Position numbers and translations under genes: made by a program. From Planctomycetota bacterium (GTDB taxonomy: Bacteria > Planctomycetota > UBA1135 > GCA-002686595): a DNA stretch of 8,226 nucleotides. The notes beneath the pieces were generated by a model. The model was not told the origin of the DNA. It saw only the letters and a program-made list of their open reading frames with translations, and did no database searches. Shown piece after piece: positions 1 through 5,710 of the stretch (positions are counted from its first letter, which is position 1; every line of letters begins with the position of its first letter). Location of the stretch: the NCBI GenBank assembly GCA_027623615.1, contig JAQBVH010000108.1, positions 1 through 8,226 of the forward strand, written 5' to 3'.

Positions 1-1818
1 GGTCGTCAGCTCCGCGGCGGTGATCGACGTCAGGGCGCCGGTCGTCCAGACCGAACGCACGCGGCCGCCGAGCAGCCAGGTGGGGCAACGCTCCAGGTCG
101 AAGAGGGCGACGGGCGCGCCCTCCCCTGCGATCCAGACCCCCCTCCGCTGCGCGCCCGTGTCGGGCAGGTCCGCCTTCCAGCGCATCACCGGCGGCTGGG
201 AGGTGTCGGTGTCCGACAAGGCCGTCACGGTCAGAAAGCGGGCGCGCACGGGATCGAAGACCGCACCCGCCGTGCTGCGGCCCTCGCCGACCCAGGTGGC
301 GCGCTCGAGCTCTTCCCCCACCGTCAACAGGGGCAGCGTGCGGCGCCGCTGCGCCTCGGGCTCGAGCACGCGCGCCTCGATCACGACCGCAGTACCGGTG
401 TTGCGCACGGCGCTGAACTCGGGCCGGCGGGACCAGACCTCGAACGAGCGCCAGTCCACGACCGACACCTGCACGTCGCCGAGCCGCCGGCGCGGCGGCA
501 GGATCGGGGTGAGCAGGACCTGTGGCCGCGGCCCGATCGCGTCGAGGCCGGCGGTGTGCGCGGGGAGGTCGAGCAGGATCAGGTTGTCGGCCCAGCGCCG
601 CTGCCTTGCGCCGGCGAGCAGGTCCTCCCGCAGGTTCGCGACGGCTTCCGCGGCGCGCACGTGGGGCACGGACTGGGCGCGACCGAGGATCGAGAACAGC
701 CCGCCAACCAGGATCGGGACGCAGGTTCGGCGCCAGCCGGAGAGGGCGGCGCTCGAGGTGCCCAGCCCGATCGCCATGATCACACCCGCGGGGAACAGCA
801 CGTGCGCGCCGGCCAAGCCGTCGAGGGTGACCCGCTCCCCGGCGACGGGCACGACCGCGACGAGCATCGCGATGCTCCAGCCGAGCATGACCCGTCCCCA
901 GAGTCGCGGGGCGGAGCGCGCGGCGACCAGTGCTGGGTGCAAGGCGATGAGGGTTGCGAGGGCGGCGAGCAGGGGTGCGCTCGCGCCGAGGCCGTGGACG
1001 TTGCCCGGCATGAGGAGCACGCCCAGGCGCTCGAGCCACAGGTGCGGGGCCGCGAGGCTCGGGAGTGCGATCAGATCACGGGCACCGTGGCTGAGCAGGG
1101 CGCGGGGCGCGGCCTCGAGGCCGACCGCGAACAGGAACACGCCCAGGGTCGTGGCCGTCGTGCGCAAGCGCGCCAGCCGCGGGCGCAGGCGCCGGGCGGA
1201 CTGGTACTCCCCGGCGGCCATCAAGAACGGCAGGAAGAACGCGAGCGGTGAGCACAACCCGGCGAGCACCGCAAGGAACCAGGCGAGCGCGACCAGCTCC
1301 TTGCGCCGATCCTGACGTCCGGCGAGGAACGCCCACCCGCACCAGCTCCCGAGGGCGAGCACGAGCAGGTCCCCGCGCTCGGACAGGCGCGCGACCGACG
1401 CCACCGCGACGGGATGCAGGAGCACGAACGCCCCCCCGGCATTGCCCGCCGCGCGGGACACGTCGCTGCCCGCCCAGGGCTCGAGGGAGCGGCGCAGGAA
1501 CCCGACCAGGCCCCAGGCGGCGAGAAAGAGCAGGACCAGGTTCTCGAAGCGCAGCGCCAGCGCCTCGTCGCCGGTCCAGACCCCGCCAGCAGCCCACAGC
1601 GCGCGCGAGGCATGGAGCGAGAGGCTGGCCCCCGGACGCCCGCCCGTGCCCTCGACCAGGTACCAGCCCCGCGCTCCCTCGGCCGCGTTGGCCTCGAGCG
1701 AGGTCAGGACCGTGAGGTCGTCGCCCAGAAACCCGCTGCCGAGCAGCGGGCCGTAGGCATAGGCGACCAGGGCCACGACGATGGCCAGGATCCCCACCAC
1801 GCGCAGGCGGTACGGCAT
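1..1818 (-). CDS. Multi-spanning membrane protein, TMTC/GT-C glycosyltransferase-like (partial, C-terminus off window)
   Basis: The minus strand is open without a stop for 606 codons from an ATG at 1816-1818 to the window edge, so the C-terminus is missing. The N-terminus is a hydrophobic segment (about residues 7-25) followed by GFLGDD at 29-34, which resembles the acidic first loop of GT-C enzymes. Residues 134-152 carry LHPVAV...RLSERGDLL, matching the 'HP..v.sVawis.RkdlL' signature of TMTC-like O-mannosyltransferases, and GLCSPLAFFLP (187-197) fits their 'SKp.a.tLP' segment. Several more hydrophobic stretches run to about residue 380; after that the protein becomes soluble, with no TPR repeats visible, although TMTC proteins usually end in TPRs. 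Family knowledge would make it a lipid-linked sugar transferase in the inner membrane; this is inference, because the similarity is confined to short motifs. The start is supported by AGGAG/TAGGA 9-14 nt upstream. It is divergent from the cupin gene, with 68 bp between starts. Confidence 0.75.
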   Translation of the reverse strand, partial: MPYRLRVVGILAIVVALVAYAYGPLLGSGFLGDDLTVLTSLEANAAEGARGWYLVEGTGGRPGASLSLHASRALWAAGGVWTGDEALALRFENLVLLFLAAWGLVGFLRRSLEPWAGSDVSRAAGNAGGAFVLLHPVAVASVARLSERGDLLVLALGSWCGWAFLAGRQDRRKELVALAWFLAVLAGLCSPLAFFLPFLMAAGEYQSARRLRPRLARLRTTATTLGVFLFAVGLEAAPRALLSHGARDLIALPSLAAPHLWLERLGVLLMPGNVHGLGASAPLLAALATLIALHPALVAARSAPRLWGRVMLGWSIAMLVAVVPVAGERVTLDGLAGAHVLFPAGVIMAIGLGTSSAALSGWRRTCVPILVGGLFSILGRAQSVPHVRAAEAVANLREDLLAGARQRRWADNLILLDLPAHTAGLDAIGPRPQVLLTPILPPRRRLGDVQVSVVDWRSFEVWSRRPEFSAVRNTGTAVVIEARVLEPEAQRRRTLPLLTVGEELERATWVGEGRSTAGAVFDPVRARFLTVTALSDTDTSQPPVMRWKADLPDTGAQRRGVWIAGEGAPVALFDLERCPTWLLGGRVRSVWTTGALTSITAAELTT

Positions 1819-1827
1819 GACGGCGGA

Positions 1828-1837
1828 TCCTACTCCT
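1828..1837 (-). promoter_or_regulatory. Ribosome binding site of the GT-C-like membrane protein
   Basis: Read on the minus strand this is AGGAGTAGGA, a tandem Shine-Dalgarno-like run ending 9 nt before the ATG at 1818. It supports that start codon. Confidence 0.6.
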
Positions 1838-1886
1838 GCGTGGAGGTCACCGGAACGGCGGGCCGCCGACCTGGTAACGTGCCGCC

Positions 1887-2348
1887 ATGCTCGCGACGTT
1901 CCGACCCCTGATCCAAGCCGCGCTGGACCTCGACCTGACCGATCCGGAGGCCGCGGTGGCGGAGCTGAAGCGACGCTTCGATCCTGTCGGTCCCGAGGCA
2001 CAGTCCCTCAACGCCGCTCTGGAGGGTCTGCTCGCGAGCGGCGCCATCGCCGACCGCGGCGAGCTTCCCGTGCAGTGGAGCCGCGTGACCAAGGCCAGCG
2101 AGGAGAGCCAGGGGTTCTCGATCGACGTCGTGCGCATGACCGGCCCCGGCCCCAAGCACCGCCACCCCAAGGGCGAGGTCAACTACTGCATCGCGCGCCA
2201 GGGCACCCCGACCTTCGACGGCTTCCCGGCGGGCTGGGTCGTGATGCCCCCGGGCTCGGTCCACGTCCCCACCGTCGCGGGCGGGGAGATGTTGATCGTG
2301 TACCTCTTGCCCGAGGGAGCGATGGAGTTCCTCGAGGCGCCGGCGTAG
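1887..2348 (+). CDS. Cupin-type 4-hydroxylaminobenzoate lyase family protein (PnbB-like, DUF4863)
   Basis: This encodes a 153-residue protein with no signal peptide, probably cytosolic. An N-terminal helical part (1-60) is followed by a small beta-barrel core. The core holds HRHPKGEV (91-98), giving a His-x-His-x3-Glu triad (H91, H93, E97), and GWVVMPPGSVHVPTV (116-130), giving the distal His (H126). This is the usual cupin metal-binding set, followed by GGEMLIVYLLPEGAMEF. The pattern 'HrHP.GE...c....G.p.FdG.p.GWvv.pPGs.HvPtV.gG.mlivYlLP.GaieF' is what I recall for the DUF4863/PnbB family, whose characterised member converts 4-hydroxylaminobenzoate to protocatechuate and ammonium in nitrobenzoate degradation. 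No nitroreductase or ring-cleavage gene lies nearby, so the physiological substrate here is unknown. The gene starts 68 bp from the divergent membrane-protein gene and ends 16 bp from the stop of the convergent amidohydrolase. It has only a weak ribosome binding site. Confidence 0.82.
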   Translation: MLATFRPLIQAALDLDLTDPEAAVAELKRRFDPVGPEAQSLNAALEGLLASGAIADRGELPVQWSRVTKASEESQGFSIDVVRMTGPGPKHRHPKGEVNYCIARQGTPTFDGFPAGWVVMPPGSVHVPTVAGGEMLIVYLLPEGAMEFLEAPA

Positions 2349-2370
2349 GGAGCGCGGCGCCGACCTACGC
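2343..2370. terminator. Palindrome shared by two convergent stop codons (possible bidirectional terminator)
   Basis: GCGTAGG (2343-2349) and CCTACGC (2364-2370) form a perfect 7-bp inverted repeat around a 14-nt GC-rich loop that itself contains CGGCGCCG. The TAG stop of the lyase (2346-2348) and the TAG stop of the amidohydrolase (2365-2367, minus) sit in opposite arms. No T-tract follows on either side, so this is not a canonical intrinsic terminator. Its role in ending both transcripts is inferred from its position. Confidence 0.4.
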
Positions 2371-3552
2371 GTGCTCGTCGCGTTCGGGGCGGCGGACCAC
2401 GCGCTGGGAACCTGGGCGTCCGCCCGGGACCTCCTTGCAGTACCCGAAGTGGCGCAGGACCCGGCGTACGACCTTGGGCGCGGCGTCGTCGACCTCGTAG
2501 CAACGCAGGACCTCGTGGCACGTGCGCACACCCGGGAGGGCGCTCAACAGACTCTCGAGGCCGCTCCTGCGGCAGCGCTCGGAGAAGCGCAGCCAGGCCG
2601 GGGAGATCTCGCGGCACAGGAAGAACCCGTCCTGCCCCAGTGGCTGGTAGAGGGGCATCAGCATGTGGCCGCTGCGCGGACTGCGGATCGCGCCGCGGCG
2701 ATCGTTCGCCACGTGCTGACCGACCTCGATCGGCGAGAAGTTGTCGAAGCCTGCGAGGGTCCGGTAGTCATCGCCGTCGGCGATGGAGTGGACGTGTACG
2801 ACCTCGAGCAGACTCGGGGCTGCGCCGCTGTCGGCGCGCAGGAGCGCGTGGGCTTCGACGACCTGGGGTTGATTCCCCCCCACCGCGCCAGCGACCTCGA
2901 GGAAGCTCCAGATCGCGGCGACAAGTCGTTCCTCGGTGCGCGCGTCGTCGTGCAGGCCCCCCTCGACGACCAGGGCGGGCACCCCTCGATCGGCCAGGTA
3001 GGACAGCAGCGGTCCTTCGATCCCCTCCTCGATGCCGAGCACCATCGGCAAGGGCATGCGCTCGGAGAGGGTGCGGTTCTGCAGGGTGTCGGCCGCGAGC
3101 GTGAACGGTCCGCCGCCGCCGGAGGTCGTGTGCAGGTCGAGCACGCTCAGCGGGCCGTCCCAGTCGTCGACCTCGGCCTCAAGGGCGGCGAGGAGCTCGC
3201 GCTGCTCCTGGGCCTCGGCATCGACCGCCGGTTCGCCCCGGCGTAGGGCCGCCAGCTCGTCCATGCGCCACACCCGGTTGAGGTCGCGGGACAGGTAGCG
3301 CTCGCCGACGCGCAGGGCTTGACGGTTGCCCGAGAGTGCGACCACCCGACCGCACAGCGGCACGCTCGACGAGCCCAGCTCCTCGAGCACGCGCCGCGCG
3401 GCCCGCACACCGGCGGGCTCGTTGCCGTGCAGTCCTCCGACGAGGACCAGCAGGGGGCCGGAAACTCCCCGGTCGACCCGCCCCAACAGGCGCGGAACTT
3501 CCAGACCGCGGGCGGCGGAGGCACTCTCGATGGGCAGGAGCGACTCGATCAT
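2365..3552 (-). CDS. Succinylglutamate desuccinylase/aspartoacylase family zinc amidohydrolase
   Basis: This encodes a 395-residue protein of the M14-like AstE/AspA carboxypeptidase fold. The zinc site is clear: GGLHGNEPAG (39-48) supplies H42 and E45, and LDLHTTSG (138-145) supplies H141. The substrate-binding SRDLNRVW lies at 88-95, and the likely catalytic glutamate is E197 in VVEGG. A beta-rich C-terminal domain follows (about 230-330, including SGHMLMPLYQPLGQDGFF), as in bacterial family members. A tail of about 65 residues rich in Arg, with CHEVLRCYEV and GYCKEV, completes it. Members hydrolyse N-acyl amino acids such as N-acetylaspartate or N-succinylglutamate; the substrate here cannot be read from sequence. 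The reading frame is open upstream to 4179, but that part overlaps the ligase gene and shows no domain, so I chose the ATG at 3552, just before the conserved core. It lies 65 bp after the ligase-CBS gene on the same strand, so co-transcription is likely. Confidence 0.88.
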   Translation of the reverse strand: MIESLLPIESASAARGLEVPRLLGRVDRGVSGPLLVLVGGLHGNEPAGVRAARRVLEELGSSSVPLCGRVVALSGNRQALRVGERYLSRDLNRVWRMDELAALRRGEPAVDAEAQEQRELLAALEAEVDDWDGPLSVLDLHTTSGGGGPFTLAADTLQNRTLSERMPLPMVLGIEEGIEGPLLSYLADRGVPALVVEGGLHDDARTEERLVAAIWSFLEVAGAVGGNQPQVVEAHALLRADSGAAPSLLEVVHVHSIADGDDYRTLAGFDNFSPIEVGQHVANDRRGAIRSPRSGHMLMPLYQPLGQDGFFLCREISPAWLRFSERCRRSGLESLLSALPGVRTCHEVLRCYEVDDAAPKVVRRVLRHFGYCKEVPGGRPGSQRVVRRPERDEHA

Positions 3553-3617
3553 CGGGCGCAGTCTCGTTCCTCGTGCAGAGTCGGTCAACGGTCGCAGCTC
3601 CCCTGCGGACGAATCGA

Positions 3618-5519
3618 TCACTCGGCGAGCGCGTCCTCGAGGAGGCTCGCAGCCACCGCGAGGAAGTCGTGCTCGGTGACGATGCCCACCAGTTGACGGC
3701 CCTCGACCACCGGTAGACAGCCCAGCCGGTTGTCTCGCATGAGCTTCATGGCGGCGAGGGTCGTCATCTCCGGCGTGCAGGTGATCGGATTCACGCGCAT
3801 CACCTCGGAGACGGCGATCGAGTCTCGAGATCGTCCCTTCAGGAGCATGCGCAACAGACCGCGTTGGGACAGGAGCCCGACCAGGTTGCCCTGGTCGTCC
3901 TCGACCGGGATGCGCCGGATGTGCTCCCAGTCCATCAGGGAGGCGGCCAGCTCGAGCACATCCTCGGGGTGCACGGAGAACACGTCCCGGGTCATGATCT
4001 GAGACACCCGCTTCATGCCCATCTGCAGGTCCCCGCGACCGGGCTCGTAGGTCGCCAGGGGCCACTTGTGGACGGGCAACTTCTCGAGCTGGTTGCGATA
4101 GGTCGCCTGGGTCAGCGCGCGGTGGCGGCCGTCGACGTTGCCCGAGCTCCCCATCGAGTTCAGGGATTCCAGGGCCCACTGGGCGCCGTTGCGGCCCCGC
4201 TCGATACGCTCGCGGAGGATACCGATGTAGCGGTCGATGTCCTCGGTCGGGATCTTCTTCTCGCGCAGGCCCTCCTCCGCCAGGGGCAGGAGCTCGTCGA
4301 GGATGAGGTCGCGCGCGGTCTCCTCGCGGCCGTTGATCCAGCGGAACTGGGCGTGGAGGCCGTAGCGCGCCGCGTGGAGGAAGTTGTGCTTGGCGTCGTC
4401 GAACGACATGACCCTGGTCACGTCGCCGTACTCCTCACCAAGGGCGACCATCAGGCCGAAGTAGAACGCCGCCCCGGCGATCATGTCGGCTTCGGTCGGA
4501 CCGGCGGGCAGCACGCGGTTCTCGATGCGCAGGTGCGGAACGCCGTCCGTCACGCCGTAGCAGGGACGGTTCCAGCGGTACACCGTGCCGTTGTGCAGGC
4601 ACAGCGCCTTGAGGCGCGGGATCTCGCCGCGGTCGAGCACGGCGATCGAGGACTCGTCGAGGTTGGTCGCGAGCAGGGCGCGGAAGCGGGCCACGTCCGA
4701 CTTGAAGATCTCGATCACCCCCTCCTTGATCCAGTCGTCGCCGAACGTCACCCGCTGACGCTTGCCCCGCTCGCGTAGGTGGTCGCTGCGCACGTCGAGG
4801 GACTGGGCGAACAGGGCGACGCGGGTCTCGTGCCACAGGCGGTGCTGGAGCAGCACGGGCGAGTTGCACGCGGATGCCAGCACCGGGCCCGTCACCAGCT
4901 GGGCCAGGTTGTAGAGCTTGGCGAACTCGTCGGCTGCGACCTGGAAGTGCAGCTGGAAGCTGGTGGTGCAGGCCTCGAGCATCACGTTGTCGTGGGTCAC
5001 CTGCAGCTCGTCGAGGCCCTTGATCAACGTACGGAACTGGCCGCCCACCATCTCCTTCATCACCTTGTTGAAGGTGCGGAAGCGGGGGGTGTTGACCATG
5101 TTCTCGATGGTCAGGTCGCTCTGACGCAGGGTCGGAAGGATGCCGCAGAGCAGGACCATGGCGCCCTCCTCGTTGGCCGCTGCGCGGGCTTCGCGCATGC
5201 GCCGATCCATCTCCTGCTCCATCATCCGCAGGCAGTCCCCCGCCAGTGGCTGGGGCGTCAGGTTGGCCTCGATGTTGAACGTGGCCAGCTCGGGAGTGAA
5301 CTCCTTGCCCAGCCGGGCCAGGACCGCGGGGCCCTTGGGCACCGGGTCCCAGTGGTCATCCACCAGGAACATCTCCAACTCGGCGCCGATGCGGCGCACG
5401 CCGGACTCGATCCGGCCCTCTTCGATCATGCGTTCGAGGGCGCGCACGTCCTCGAGCAACGCCTGGACGAAGGAGCGCAGCCCCTCACTCTCAGCAGCTT
5501 TGACGTCTTGTTCACCCAT
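3618..5519 (-). CDS. GCS2-family carboxylate-amine (glutamate-cysteine ligase-like) ligase fused to two CBS domains
   Basis: This encodes a 633-residue soluble protein. The ligase part spans about residues 15-460: GAELEMFLVD (45-54, metal/ATP-binding glutamates E47 and E49), FNIEANLTP (81-89), NTPRFRTFN (143-151), ACTTSFQLHFQV (183-194), LASACNSP (214-221), LWHETRVALFAQSLDVR (228-244) and HLRIENRVLPAGPTEADM (329-346). This is the pattern of COG2170/GCS2 enzymes, which join a carboxylate such as the glutamate gamma-carboxyl to an amine using ATP. The C-terminus holds two CBS motifs (about 504-560, QIMTRDVFSVHPED...IRRIPVED; and 571-627, EVMRVNPITCTPE...CLPVVEG...GIVTEHDF), a pair that normally binds adenine nucleotides. 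I infer regulation of the ligase by energy state. The frame is open 31 codons further upstream, but GAGAGG lies 8 nt before the ATG at 5519 and the extra residues are not conserved-looking, so I chose 5519. It ends in TGA right after CBS2, and the amidohydrolase follows. Amino substrate unknown. Confidence 0.88.
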   Translation of the reverse strand: MGEQDVKAAESEGLRSFVQALLEDVRALERMIEEGRIESGVRRIGAELEMFLVDDHWDPVPKGPAVLARLGKEFTPELATFNIEANLTPQPLAGDCLRMMEQEMDRRMREARAAANEEGAMVLLCGILPTLRQSDLTIENMVNTPRFRTFNKVMKEMVGGQFRTLIKGLDELQVTHDNVMLEACTTSFQLHFQVAADEFAKLYNLAQLVTGPVLASACNSPVLLQHRLWHETRVALFAQSLDVRSDHLRERGKRQRVTFGDDWIKEGVIEIFKSDVARFRALLATNLDESSIAVLDRGEIPRLKALCLHNGTVYRWNRPCYGVTDGVPHLRIENRVLPAGPTEADMIAGAAFYFGLMVALGEEYGDVTRVMSFDDAKHNFLHAARYGLHAQFRWINGREETARDLILDELLPLAEEGLREKKIPTEDIDRYIGILRERIERGRNGAQWALESLNSMGSSGNVDGRHRALTQATYRNQLEKLPVHKWPLATYEPGRGDLQMGMKRVSQIMTRDVFSVHPEDVLELAASLMDWEHIRRIPVEDDQGNLVGLLSQRGLLRMLLKGRSRDSIAVSEVMRVNPITCTPEMTTLAAMKLMRDNRLGCLPVVEGRQLVGIVTEHDFLAVAASLLEDALAE

Positions 5520-5527
5520 GGGAGCAG

Positions 5528-5533
5528 CCTCTC
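5528..5533 (-). promoter_or_regulatory. Ribosome binding site deciding the start of the ligase-CBS gene
   Basis: GAGAGG on the minus strand lies 8 nt upstream of the ATG at 5519. It is the best Shine-Dalgarno match near either candidate start and favours this ATG over the upstream one at 5612. Confidence 0.65.
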
Positions 5534-5652
5534 GAGGACCAGGGGCACTGTACCAAGGCCCCCTGGGCCGAAGACCACCGGGGTTTGGGCACTTCGTCCA
5601 CCCCGCGGGCATCAGCTAGTCGCCGAACCTCGGGGATCTCACGGACCGGGCC

Positions 5653-5660
5653 GATAGAAT
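5653..5660 (+). promoter_or_regulatory. Possible -10 element for the lipoprotein gene
   Basis: GATAGAAT contains TAGAAT (5655-5660), one mismatch from TATAAT, in an otherwise GC-rich divergent intergenic region (5520-5710), 50 bp before the ATG at 5711. No convincing -35 hexamer sits 16-18 bp upstream, so support is weak. The same 191 bp must also hold the promoter of the minus-strand ligase gene. Confidence 0.25.
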
Positions 5661-5710
5661 CCGGACCTCGCCAACCGCAGTGACCCGATCGCGTAGGCGA
5701 ATTCCCTGGC

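Noticed and set aside
20..1315. Long Arg/Ser/Pro-rich open frame on the plus strand opposite the membrane protein gene
   Set aside because: Stop codons are rare at this GC content. The protein is low-complexity with no domain, while the minus strand encodes a coherent membrane protein.
3591..3610. Imperfect hairpin (GTCGCAG with CTGCGGAC) between the ligase and amidohydrolase genes as a terminator
   Set aside because: It is short and bulged with no T-tract. It could be an attenuating or processing structure, but chance is sufficient at this GC content.
3618..3620. Genome-wide reassignment of TGA to Trp or Gly as an explanation for the in-frame TGA
   Set aside because: The ligase-CBS gene ends at a TGA exactly after its second CBS domain, and reading through it gives only a short tail before another TGA. 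TGA therefore works as a stop here.
3553..4179. Possible 209-residue N-terminal extension of the amidohydrolase
   Set aside because: It overlaps the CBS domains of the ligase gene in another frame and has no recognisable domain. The ATG at 3552 sits just before the conserved fold.
2371..5657. Chain of long plus-strand open frames opposite the amidohydrolase and ligase genes (2371-3246, 3864-4778, 4779-5657)
   Set aside because: They mirror well-supported minus-strand genes with recognisable catalytic motifs. Their Val/Gly/Asp/Gln-rich translations show no family features.
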